Source: Archaeoglobus sp. JdFR-37 (GTDB lineage Archaea > Halobacteriota > Archaeoglobi > Archaeoglobales > Archaeoglobaceae). From it: DNA of 64,000 bases. The first letter of the stretch is position 1. Every line of letters begins with the position of its first letter. This document shows positions 33,510 to 41,728 of the stretch, piece after piece. The notes below the pieces were generated by a model. It was not told where the DNA came from and did not search any database. It was given only the letters and a program-made list of their open reading frames with translations. The stretch is taken from NCBI GenBank assembly GCA_002010215.1, contig MTMY01000004.1, forward strand, positions 62,001 through 126,000, read 5' to 3'. The position numbers were made by a program, and so were the translations under genes.

Positions 33510-35147
33510 TTATATTTTTCCGAAAGCTCTTTCTCTTTCCAGCAACCTGAGCTTGTACCTCTGGATCTTTCCAGTTGCAGTCATGGGAAGCTCATCAACA
33601 AACTCGAAGCTTTCGGGGATCTTGTAGCCCTTAAGGCCTGAAGACTTCAGAAAGCTCCTCAGCTCCTCTTCAAGCTCATCTGAAGGTGTGTAATCCTTTG
33701 AAATGACGACGAAAGCCTTTACAATGCCAACTCTGTTCTCATCATATCCTTGCACGACAGCGCAGAACTCCACTGCTGGATGCTTCAGGAGTGCAGACTC
33801 CACCTCCACCGGAGACACCCACAGCCCCCTAGTCTTTATCAGATCATCTGCCCTGCCGACGTGGGTCCAGAAGCCGTCCTCATCTCTCACATACATGTCT
33901 CCGGTATCAAACCACTCTCCAAGAAACGCTTTTTTGGTTTTCTCGTGCTTCTCCCAGTAGAGAGCAGCTATTGAATCCCCTTTCACCAGCAATTTGCCGG
34001 GCTTTCCAACAGGGACATCGTTCCCTTCATCATCCACAAGCTTAAGCTCGTATCCCGGGACGGGAATACCAGATGTTCCCGGTTTTATCCTGCCGGGTCT
34101 GTTTGAGATGAAGATGTGGGTAAGTTCGGTAGTGCCGATACCGTCAAGAATGTCGACACCAAATTTCTCCTTCCATTTCTGATAGGTTACGGCAGGCAGC
34201 GCTTCGCCTGCGTTAACGCACAATCTGAGGCTTGAGGTGTCGTATCTTTTTTCTGCATCCTCTATAGCGAGCATTCTGTTGTAGAAGGGCGGGACAGTGA
34301 AGAGAACAGTAACCCCGTATTTTTCGATTATCTGAAAAGACCTCTCAGGATCAGGCACTGCTGGATCGAGAACGACTTCAGAACCAAATCTGAATGGACC
34401 GTAGGTTGAGTTTCCGAGTCCATAGGCGAAGAAGAGCTTGCTGACAGAATAGCAAACATCCGCTTCATTCAGCTCGAGAACGTGCCTGTAGTATGTGTCA
34501 GCGCTGTAGAGCATATCGTGCTGGAGGTGCACCACACCCTTCGGCAATCCTGTTGTCCCGGAGCTGTAAAGCCAGAAGGCCATTGCGTCTCTGCTCAGTC
34601 TCAGGGGCTCAAGCTCATCTGAGGCTTCATCCATGAGAGCGCTGAGAGATAGCTGACCATTTTCTGCAGCATATTTTTCTGTCTCTATAACGATTATGTG
34701 CTTCAGAAATCTTGCTTTTTTTGCAATTTTAACAACCTTCTCTGCAAGGTTTGCGTGCACGATTACAGCTTTAGCCCTTGAATCGTTCAGATAGTAAAGA
34801 TATTCCTCGGAAGAGAGCATGGTGTTCACAGGCACCGGAATCGCCCCAATTTTGATGGCCCCGAAGAAGGAGAAGACGAATTCCGGGGTGTCTAAAGCTA
34901 TCATGAGGATTCTATCGTCCACATCCAGTCTCACATTTCTTAGGGCATTTCCTGCTCTGTTTGTGTTCAGCATCAATTCTTCATAAGTGTATTCACTTTC
35001 CGGGATGCCTGAAACCTCGTCTCCGCAACACCTCAATGCTACCTTATTACCTTTCCCAAGCCTCACATTCTCATCAATCAGAATTTCGGCAACGTTCATA
35101 ACTTCCGGGATGTTAATCTCAACTTCCTCGCCCTTTTCATAAACCAC
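33510..35147 (-). CDS. Benzoate-CoA-ligase-like aryl-CoA synthetase (second copy)
   Basis: ANL-family ligase of about 545 residues, paralogous to the one at 22252-23808. ATP loop YSSGTTGLPKGVVHLQHDMLY near 210, hinge FDTGDMYVRDEDGFWTHVGRADDLIKTRG near 430 and catalytic Lys LPMTATGKIQRYKLR near 530. GTG 35147 lies six bases after GGGGGTG and is preferred to GTG 35156, which sits inside that motif. Encoded between the binding protein and the ATPase/permease genes but on the other strand. Probably activates the imported aromatic acid, for example benzoate. Confidence 0.88.
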   Translation of the reverse strand: MVYEKGEEVEINIPEVMNVAEILIDENVRLGKGNKVALRCCGDEVSGIPESEYTYEELMLNTNRAGNALRNVRLDVDDRILMIALDTPEFVFSFFGAIKIGAIPVPVNTMLSSEEYLYYLNDSRAKAVIVHANLAEKVVKIAKKARFLKHIIVIETEKYAAENGQLSLSALMDEASDELEPLRLSRDAMAFWLYSSGTTGLPKGVVHLQHDMLYSADTYYRHVLELNEADVCYSVSKLFFAYGLGNSTYGPFRFGSEVVLDPAVPDPERSFQIIEKYGVTVLFTVPPFYNRMLAIEDAEKRYDTSSLRLCVNAGEALPAVTYQKWKEKFGVDILDGIGTTELTHIFISNRPGRIKPGTSGIPVPGYELKLVDDEGNDVPVGKPGKLLVKGDSIAALYWEKHEKTKKAFLGEWFDTGDMYVRDEDGFWTHVGRADDLIKTRGLWVSPVEVESALLKHPAVEFCAVVQGYDENRVGIVKAFVVISKDYTPSDELEEELRSFLKSSGLKGYKIPESFEFVDELPMTATGKIQRYKLRLLERERAFGKI

Positions 35148-35280
35148 AAAAGACACCCCCTTCAGTTTTTCGTTTTTTCGAAATTTTAAATACTTAATCC
35201 TTAATATTTTTATTTAAAATGAAAATAAAAATTATCATAATTAAGCATTAGATATAACTCCTAGCGGGAGGGAAATAAAT

Positions 35281-35290
35281 TTTAAATAAT
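35281..35290 (+). promoter_or_regulatory. TATA box of livG, probably leaderless transcript
   Basis: TTTAAATAAT lies with its centre about 28 bases upstream of ATG 35313, the distance at which archaeal transcription starts. No Shine-Dalgarno precedes that ATG. A leaderless mRNA beginning at or near 35313 is the simplest reading and rules against GTG 35301 as start. Confidence 0.5.
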
Positions 35291-35312
35291 GTAAAATAGA
35301 GTGAGTCCATCA

Positions 35313-36053
35313 ATGTCTGAAATCCATCTTAAATGTGAAGGCGTCTGGAAAAAATTTGGAGGATTTGAAGCACTCAGAGGAGTTGACCTGGAAGTTAAAA
35401 AGGGGGAGATCCTGGGACTGATAGGCCCGAACGGTGCGGGCAAGTCCACACTTCTAAATCTCATAAATGGGGTCTATTCGCCTTCTCGTGGAAGGATAAC
35501 TTTTGAAGGCAAGGACATTACAGGGAAAAAACCCCATGAGATATGCAAGCTTGGAATAGCCAGAGTGTTCCAGATCCCAAGACCTTTCTATGAGATGAGC
35601 TGTCTGGACAACGTTGTAACAGCCATAGTATTTAACTCTCAGGCAGATCGTAACCATGCAGAGAGGAGAGCTGCCGAATTGCTGGAGTTCGTGGGCATGA
35701 AATACCCTAACAGAAGCCCGGATGAGGTGACACTCCAGGATAAGCGAAGGGTGGAGCTGGCCAGATCTCTCGCATGCAATCCGAAGCTCCTGCTGGTGGA
35801 CGAATATATGGCCGGGCTGAATCCCGGTGAGATACAGGAAGCTTCAGAGCTGCTGAAGAAGGTCAATGAGGAGCTGGGCATCACGGTTATCTGGGTTGAA
35901 CACGTAATGCATGCCATTATGGGGCTGGCTGAGAGGATTGTTGTTCTGGATCACGGACTCAAGATAGCAGAGGGCAGCCCTCAGGAGGTTGTGAAGGACA
36001 AACAAGTTATTGAAGCATATCTTGGGTCTGCCATGGAGATTATGGAGGCCTGA
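35313..36053 (+). CDS. livG: ABC transporter ATPase, LivG type
   Basis: ATPase of about 246 residues for the Liv-type importer. Walker [10 protein letters not shown] near 37, Q-loop region ARVFQIPRP near 85, Walker [12 protein letters not shown] near 160, H-loop [11 protein letters not shown] near 190. The ABC signature is unusual: where LivG proteins have a LAYGxQR-type motif this one reads [15 protein letters not shown], lacking the glycine, so one ATP site may be degenerate. Cytoplasmic face of the membrane. Confidence 0.9.
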   Translation: MSEIHLKCEGVWKKFGGFEALRGVDLEVKKGEILGLIGPNGAGKSTLLNLINGVYSPSRGRITFEGKDITGKKPHEICKLGIARVFQIPRPFYEMSCLDNVVTAIVFNSQADRNHAERRAAELLEFVGMKYPNRSPDEVTLQDKRRVELARSLACNPKLLLVDEYMAGLNPGEIQEASELLKKVNEELGITVIWVEHVMHAIMGLAERIVVLDHGLKIAEGSPQEVVKDKQVIEAYLGSAMEIMEA

Positions 36054-36057
36054 TAGA

Positions 36058-36771
36058 TTGGATTTACTGGCTGTTGAAGGTCTCAGAGCTGGTTACAAGG
36101 GTTTGAATGTCCTCTGGGATGTTGACCTGAATGTTAAAAAGAACACAATTGTGTCGGTTATCGGTTCTAATGGTTCCGGGAAAACCACCCTTCTCAATGC
36201 CATCATGGGTTTTGTAGAGGTTAATAAGGGTGAAATAATATTCAACGGAAATAAAATAACCCATCTGAAGCCTCAGGAGAGGGTTGGGCTGGGGATTGCC
36301 TATGTTCCCAGCGAGAGAGAGCTGTTTCCAGAAATGACCGTGGAAGACAACCTTATGCTGGGCGCTTACACACCAAGAGCCAGAAAACACCTCAGAGAGT
36401 CGCTCAGCCAGGTTTATGAGTTTTTTCCCATACTGAGTGAGAGAAGAAATCAGCTTGCAGGGACTATGAGCGGTGGGGAGCAGCAGATGCTGGCCATAGG
36501 AAGGGCGTTGATGTCCCGGCCCGAACTTCTTATTCTTGACGAGCTGTCAACGGGACTCGCTCCAGCCATAACTCTCAGAATTTACCGGAAACTTGAGGGG
36601 CTCTCTGAGAGAATGACAGTTCTGCTTGCAGAGCAAAACATACATCAGGCCTTTATGGTGTCGGACTACATCTACGTCATGGAAAACGGGAAAATCATAG
36701 CCTCGGGAAGCCCGGATGAGCTTTCTGAGAGTTCTCTGATAAAAAGCGCTTACCTGGGGGTGAAGGGATGA
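36058..36771 (+). CDS. livF: ABC transporter ATPase, LivF type
   Basis: ATPase of 237 residues, the usual LivF length when started at TTG 36058, which follows GGAGG by nine bases; the longer reading from 36010 would overlap livG by 44 bases. Walker A GSNGSGKTT, intact signature MSGGEQQMLAIGRAL, Walker B LLILDELSTGLAP, H-loop LLAEQNIHQAF. Pairs with LivG. It starts four bases after the livG stop and overlaps livH as ATGA. Confidence 0.92.
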   Translation: MDLLAVEGLRAGYKGLNVLWDVDLNVKKNTIVSVIGSNGSGKTTLLNAIMGFVEVNKGEIIFNGNKITHLKPQERVGLGIAYVPSERELFPEMTVEDNLMLGAYTPRARKHLRESLSQVYEFFPILSERRNQLAGTMSGGEQQMLAIGRALMSRPELLILDELSTGLAPAITLRIYRKLEGLSERMTVLLAEQNIHQAFMVSDYIYVMENGKIIASGSPDELSESSLIKSAYLGVKG

Positions 36772-37661
36772 TTCATGAAACACTTCAGGCCATTGCTGGT
36801 GGGATGGTTGAGGTCGTCATCGATGGTATTCTCTTCGGACTCCAGCTATCTCTCCTGGCTGTTGGGTTGGTTTTGATTTTCGGTCTTGGCGGTATACTGA
36901 ATCTTGCACATGGTGAATTCGTCATCATTACCGGCATAATTTCGGTTGTGCTGATATCATCGGGCTGGAACCCATTTATAGCCATTTCGGCTGCAATATT
37001 TCTATCGGGATTGCTGGGTCTTGCACTGGACAGGACCGTTCTCAGACCTGTTTATAAACTGAAAGGTGAAATGGAGGTTCTTGTTGGTCTGTTTGTTACC
37101 CTGGGGCTGGCTTTCATTCTCGAGGGGATAACGTCTTATCTCTTCCCTGGTTTTTACTTTTCCGTCAGGATTCCCGTGGAAACCATCAATATCATGGGGC
37201 TCAGTTTCAGGGCTTCGGCTTTGGTCTCAGGTTTGATATCCTTTGTGTCCCTTTACCTCCTTCTGATATTCTTGGGCAGAACGATGACCGGAAAGGCCAT
37301 AAGAGCGGCTCTCCAGAATCAAACAGGTTCCAGGGTGTGCGGTATAGATGTGGAAAGGATGAGGACTCTGGTCTTCTTTCTAGGAGGGTTGATGGCAGGG
37401 CTGGCAAGCCTCGCCAAAGGAGTTGCGTCTTCTGTTGAGCCCGGGTCGGGACTGGAGCTAACCTCCTACGCTCTAATAGTTGGGGTGGTAGGGGGTGTGA
37501 GAAGTGTTTACGGTGCCATGGTTGCAGGAGTGCTGCTTGGAGTTGTGAACGCAATAGCTAGCTACCTGCTGGGGACTTATCTCACCCTTATCATTCTGCT
37601 GGGGATAGTGGTGGTGGTCATACTTTATAAGCCAAGCGGGTTATTTGCAGGAGGTGTCTGA
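36768..37661 (+). CDS. livH: ABC transporter permease, LivH type
   Basis: A membrane protein of 297 residues with about eight hydrophobic helices and the LivH hallmark GLGGILNLAHGEFVIITG near 40. The EAA-like cytoplasmic loop near 185 reads TGKAIRAALQNQTGSRVCGID. One of the two permeases of the importer. The next gene, livM, begins on the base after its stop. Confidence 0.92.
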   Translation: MIHETLQAIAGGMVEVVIDGILFGLQLSLLAVGLVLIFGLGGILNLAHGEFVIITGIISVVLISSGWNPFIAISAAIFLSGLLGLALDRTVLRPVYKLKGEMEVLVGLFVTLGLAFILEGITSYLFPGFYFSVRIPVETINIMGLSFRASALVSGLISFVSLYLLLIFLGRTMTGKAIRAALQNQTGSRVCGIDVERMRTLVFFLGGLMAGLASLAKGVASSVEPGSGLELTSYALIVGVVGGVRSVYGAMVAGVLLGVVNAIASYLLGTYLTLIILLGIVVVVILYKPSGLFAGGV

Positions 37662-38624
37662 ATGAGTCTGAGGTCTCTTTATGTTCCCAAGCCCATACTC
37701 ATCTTTTTCGCAGTCTTTGCAATCCTGCCGCTGATATCAAGCAATCCCTATCATGTCCGAATTTTCACGATAGTGGTGCTGTACGCATCCTTTGTCTATG
37801 CTGCAAACATTATAATCGGGGAAAGCAGACAGCTGTTTCTCTGCATGAGCGCTCTGGCAGGTATATCTGCCTACACGTCTTCTATTCTTTCACTTTTCTT
37901 TGGAATCAACCCCTGGCTCACGATTCCTGCTGGAATACTTTTTTCGGCAGCAGTTGGAGCGCTGCTGAGCTACGTTTCCATTGTCAGGGGACTTGGAGAG
38001 ATTTTTGTGGCAATTGTTACTCTCACTTTCTCCCTGATCTTTGAAAACGTCATACTGGGTTTGAGATGGCTCACCATGGGGGAGACCGGACTCGTCACAC
38101 CTGTCCTTTGGTGGCCTTTTCAGGAAATCGCAGGAAAGAGGGTTGCCAGTTACTACACCATACTCATTTTCACCCTTCTTGTCTCAATCCTCTACGCAAA
38201 TCTTGTCAGATCAAGGCTGGGAATTGCCCTTAGGGCAATAAGAAGTGACAGGGTGTCTGCAGAAGTTGTCGGTATAGATGTCACAAGATATAACGTAATC
38301 GCCGCATCTATCGGTTCCGGAATTCTTGCCCTAGGTGGAGCCTTTTATGGTTATTTCAACGGAATGGTCTCCCCCGGAGTATTCTCACTTTCTGTAGATA
38401 TCGCAATAATCCTGATGCTGGTACTTGGAGGGATCAGAACGCTTTATGGCCCCCTGATCGGGTCTGTTGCCATCGTCTTCGTCCTTGAGACCACCAGGGG
38501 ACTGGGACAGCTCACCCTCACATTTCTCGGAATACTGCTGGTGGTCCTTATCTTGACTTTCAGGGAGGGGATATCTTCGATTATCCAGAGGGCCGCCGTC
38601 AAATTAAGTGGACAGGGCCAGTAA
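37662..38624 (+). CDS. livM: ABC transporter permease, LivM type
   Basis: A membrane protein of 320 residues with about nine to ten helices. LivM-typical stretch GLGEIFVAIVTLTFSLIFENV near 109 and cytoplasmic loop SRLGIALRAIRSDRVSAEVVGIDVTRYN near 180. Second permease of the importer. Its last 21 bases overlap the convergent amidohydrolase gene. Confidence 0.92.
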   Translation: MSLRSLYVPKPILIFFAVFAILPLISSNPYHVRIFTIVVLYASFVYAANIIIGESRQLFLCMSALAGISAYTSSILSLFFGINPWLTIPAGILFSAAVGALLSYVSIVRGLGEIFVAIVTLTFSLIFENVILGLRWLTMGETGLVTPVLWWPFQEIAGKRVASYYTILIFTLLVSILYANLVRSRLGIALRAIRSDRVSAEVVGIDVTRYNVIAASIGSGILALGGAFYGYFNGMVSPGVFSLSVDIAIILMLVLGGIRTLYGPLIGSVAIVFVLETTRGLGQLTLTFLGILLVVLILTFREGISSIIQRAAVKLSGQGQ

Positions 38625-39440
38625 TCTGAGAGCGTTCCCTCCAAGTATTTTTCTCTTTGCACTGTTGCTTACCGGAAGGGCTCTGATTTGCCTTATATTC
38701 TCCGCTATGTCTGCTGCAGGAAAATCTGAGCCGAATATGATTTTGTCTGCCAGCTCCTCAAGATTTGGAATGTATTCCAGCAGTTTCTTTGGAGGCAATC
38801 CTGCAATCTCAAGGTAGACATTCTCGTGAATCCTGGCGAGCATTGTTGCCGTCTGATACCACATACCCCTCCCTGAATGGGAAAGGACAATTTTGAGATC
38901 TGGAAAGTCAACTGCTACATCGTCAATATATATGGGGTCAGCATACTTCTGCCTGACGTTTTTGAAGACGGATGTGCCGGTATGAAACATAACAGGGATG
39001 TCAAGCTCTTCAGCCTTCTCATACAGCCTGTACATTCGAGATTCGTTTGGATAGAAGAACATGTAGGACGGCAGGAGCTTAAGCCCCCTGCAGCCAAGCT
39101 CATATGCCTCCTCAAGCTCTCCCACCATGTCCGGTGAGGTATTGGGATTGATGGAGGCAAATGGGATCAGCCTGTCGCTCTCGCTGCAGAATTCGGCCAC
39201 GTATCTGTTACTCACAATTCCGGTTACTGCAGGGGCGTTTTCGGCAAGAACAACGCCATACTCAACGCCGACATCATCAAGAATTCTGAGCAGTTCGTGG
39301 GTTTTCAGGGGTTTTGACGCATATGCTTTCGGATTTACTTTTCTGAGAAATTCCATCACCCAAGGGTGCCAGGGTTCCTGAAAAACGTGGATGTGGAAGT
39401 CGATGATGGGGCTTGAAGTTTCTAAAGCCATGTCTCCCAT
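38604..39440 (-). CDS. Amidohydrolase family 2 (TIM-barrel) protein
   Basis: A protein of 278 residues with metal-binding pattern DFHIHVF near the N terminus, MFHTGT near 155, LSHSGRG near 193 and FGSDFPAADI near 245, as in the ACMSD/amidohydrolase-2 group that includes aromatic acid decarboxylases and hydrolases. Cytoplasmic. It ends the aromatic region on the opposite strand. A role in ring-derived intermediate processing is plausible but not shown. No clear Shine-Dalgarno at 39440; ATG 39431 is an alternative. Confidence 0.8.
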   Translation of the reverse strand: MGDMALETSSPIIDFHIHVFQEPWHPWVMEFLRKVNPKAYASKPLKTHELLRILDDVGVEYGVVLAENAPAVTGIVSNRYVAEFCSESDRLIPFASINPNTSPDMVGELEEAYELGCRGLKLLPSYMFFYPNESRMYRLYEKAEELDIPVMFHTGTSVFKNVRQKYADPIYIDDVAVDFPDLKIVLSHSGRGMWYQTATMLARIHENVYLEIAGLPPKKLLEYIPNLEELADKIIFGSDFPAADIAENIRQIRALPVSNSAKRKILGGNALRLLALST

Positions 39441-39499
39441 GAGGTGACGGGATCAGAAGTGGTAAAAAAGCTTTTGAAATTACCATCCAATTTCCAGAC

Positions 39500-40411
39500 A
39501 TGTATGAATACCCACCCTACCGACCGCCCAGCGAAGCTCACAGCGTGCTGATAAGAGTTACCCGGGGCTGTCCGTGGAACCGTTGCGCATTTTGCGGGAT
39601 GTACAAAGATACCAGGTTCGAAATCAGGCCCCTTGATGAGATTAAAGCTGATATTGAGGTTGCCAGACGTATATATCATGCCAGAACAGTTTTCCTTGGG
39701 GATTCTGACAACCTCGTTCATCCTCAGCTTGAGGAAGTGCTGGATTGCATAACAAAAGCCTTCAGGCCTGAGCGGATAACGAGCTATGCCAGAGCGAAAA
39801 CAGTCGCTGAAATGCCCATGGAAAGGCTGTCCATTCTCAGGCAGAAGGAGCTCACCAGGCTTCACTTCGGGCTGGAGAGCGGGGATAGAGAGGTTCTGGA
39901 TGAAATAAAGAAGGGCATCACTCCAGAAGAGGCAATTAGAGCTGGGAAAAAGGCGAAAAAGGCGGGATTTGAAGTTTCCGAGTATGTCATCGTGGGCATA
40001 GGCGGCGAAAGGTGGCGGGAACATGCAGAGAATACGGCAAAGGCACTCAACAAAATAAAGCCGGATTTTATCAGGCTGAGAACCATAACTGTGGTTCCAG
40101 GCACACTTCTTCATTGGAGAATGAAGAAAGGGCTGTTCAGACCCACCCCACCTCTCGAGAGGCTTAAAGAAGTGATAGCGCTTGTTGAGAACCTGAATTG
40201 CGAGACATGGCTATTTTCCGATCACGTGTCAAACTATCTGTGGAGCGATGCAGGCGTAATATTCTCAGGAGTCGGTGGCAGACTTCCCGATGATAAGCAG
40301 AAGATTCTTGAAGAGCTTGAAGATGCATTGAGAATTGCAGAGCATTTAAGCCAGTCAGGAAAGCTCTATGACTCAAACCACATGTTCGCCAGAGGTTTCA
40401 TCATGCTTTGA
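39500..40411 (+). CDS. Radical SAM protein, COG1032 type
   Basis: A protein of 303 residues with cluster motif RGCPWNRCAFCG (C-x4-C-x2-C) near 24, a spacing known in the COG1032 family, then FLGDSDNLV near 73 and LHFGLESGDREVLDEIKKG near 120. No B12-binding domain. Reaction unknown. Only 59 bases separate it from the divergent amidohydrolase gene. Confidence 0.85.
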   Translation: MYEYPPYRPPSEAHSVLIRVTRGCPWNRCAFCGMYKDTRFEIRPLDEIKADIEVARRIYHARTVFLGDSDNLVHPQLEEVLDCITKAFRPERITSYARAKTVAEMPMERLSILRQKELTRLHFGLESGDREVLDEIKKGITPEEAIRAGKKAKKAGFEVSEYVIVGIGGERWREHAENTAKALNKIKPDFIRLRTITVVPGTLLHWRMKKGLFRPTPPLERLKEVIALVENLNCETWLFSDHVSNYLWSDAGVIFSGVGGRLPDDKQKILEELEDALRIAEHLSQSGKLYDSNHMFARGFIML

Positions 40412-40503
40412 GATTTTTTTAAGGTATTCAAACCTTGAACATTGTTTGCCCCTTGTTTACCCCTTTGTTTCCTTCCTCACTCCCCCATCTCCCTGCCAAT
40501 CTT

Positions 40504-40575
40504 AAAATTTATTGACCCAGACGTCAAGACGTCACCAGATTATCTCCAAGTCAAGAGCCGCACCTCCAGGAGGTG
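40504..40575 (+). promoter_or_regulatory. Promoter with GACGTC repeat and Shine-Dalgarno hairpin
   Basis: TATA-like AAATTTATT (40504-40512) is followed by GACGTC-AA-GACGTC (40520-40533). Further down CACCTCC-A-GGAGGTG (40561-40575) can fold into a short hairpin that buries the Shine-Dalgarno of the decayed gene at 40582. Bases 40412-40503 show only C/T-rich spacer. Confidence 0.4.
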
Positions 40576-40581
40576 GTAGCA

Positions 40582-41691
40582 ATGAAGATTGTTCACGTTT
40601 CCGACCTCCATTTTGGTGAAGAGCTAGTTCACGGCAAGGTGAGAAGGCTGTTAAGCAGATAAACCAGCTTGAGCCGGATCTTGTGGTACTTACGGGCGAC
40701 ATAACCTGCTGGAGAACCCATTCTGAGATGAGGAATGCCTATGAAGCGTTATCGAACCTCCAGCCAGAAGTAATTGCTGTGCCGGAAAATCATGACGCCA
40801 GAAACATCGGATATGAATACTTTGAACTCTATTTCGGAAAGACCAAGAAGTACATAAAGACCGATAGCTGCATAATAGTTGCTGCTGATAGTACCCAGCC
40901 AGACCTTGATGAGGGCTACCTTGGACTTGAGCAGCGAGAATGGGGTTCAGGAAAATCTCAGAGGTGATAAAACCAACATTCTTGTGCTGCACCACCACAT
41001 TGTTCCCATTCCAGAAACAGGCAGGGAGAGAAACGATCTGATAGATGCCGGAGAGGTTGTTGAACTCCTCATAAGGAATGGGGTTGCTCTGATGCTTGCA
41101 GGACACAGACACGTGCCCTATTCCATCAGGTTGATGCGTACTCACATAATCCATGCGGGAACTCTGGGCTCATTTAAGGTGCTGGGGATGCCCGACCAGA
41201 ACTGCAACATCATGGATATGGACGACGAGTTCATAACTCTGAAGCTGAAGTTCGTGGACTTAGGCGAGGTGGAGGTTGGCAAATACACAATTAAGACGGA
41301 TGTGCCTGAGTCAGTGGATATCTATCACAGAATTGCAAAGCCCAAGAAAGTTCTCTTTGTTTCAAAGGATGACGCATGCAGAACCAGAATTGCTGAGGCT
41401 ATATTCAATAAAATCTCACCAAACAACATGCTTGCTCTGAGTGCAGGCCTGAAAGCATCGGAAATGAGCCCCATGGCCATTGAAGTCCTGAGAGAAATGA
41501 GAATCAATACGGGAAATCGGAAAGGGAGACAAATGACGCAGGAGCAGTTCAGGGAGTTCGATTATGTCATATCTTTCGACCCGGATATTGATGCGAATGA
41601 ACACTAGGATATACCGAAACCAAAGGACCTTGATGAATGCAGGAAGATCAGGAACCTCATCAAAAAAAGGATTGAAGAGCTTAATTCCTAG
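40582..41691 (+). pseudogene. Broken metallophosphoesterase / LMW phosphatase fusion gene
   Basis: One ancestral gene of about 369 codons in pieces. The phosphoesterase motifs DLHFG, GDIT, HHHIVP and GHRHVP are present but spread over three frames: a shift near 40640-40655, a second near 40945 (one extra G in a GGGG run), and the GNHD motif reads ENHD. The C-terminal part (from about 41345) is a low-molecular-weight phosphatase/ArsC-like domain whose P-loop reads FVSKDDACRT, with Ser for the nucleophilic Cys. A TAG at 41605-41607 replaces what is normally Trp before DIPKP, after which the frame stays open to 41691. Confidence 0.8.
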
Positions 41692-41728
41692 GATAATAGT
41701 TTAAAATTAAAAAATAATAAAGTAAAAA

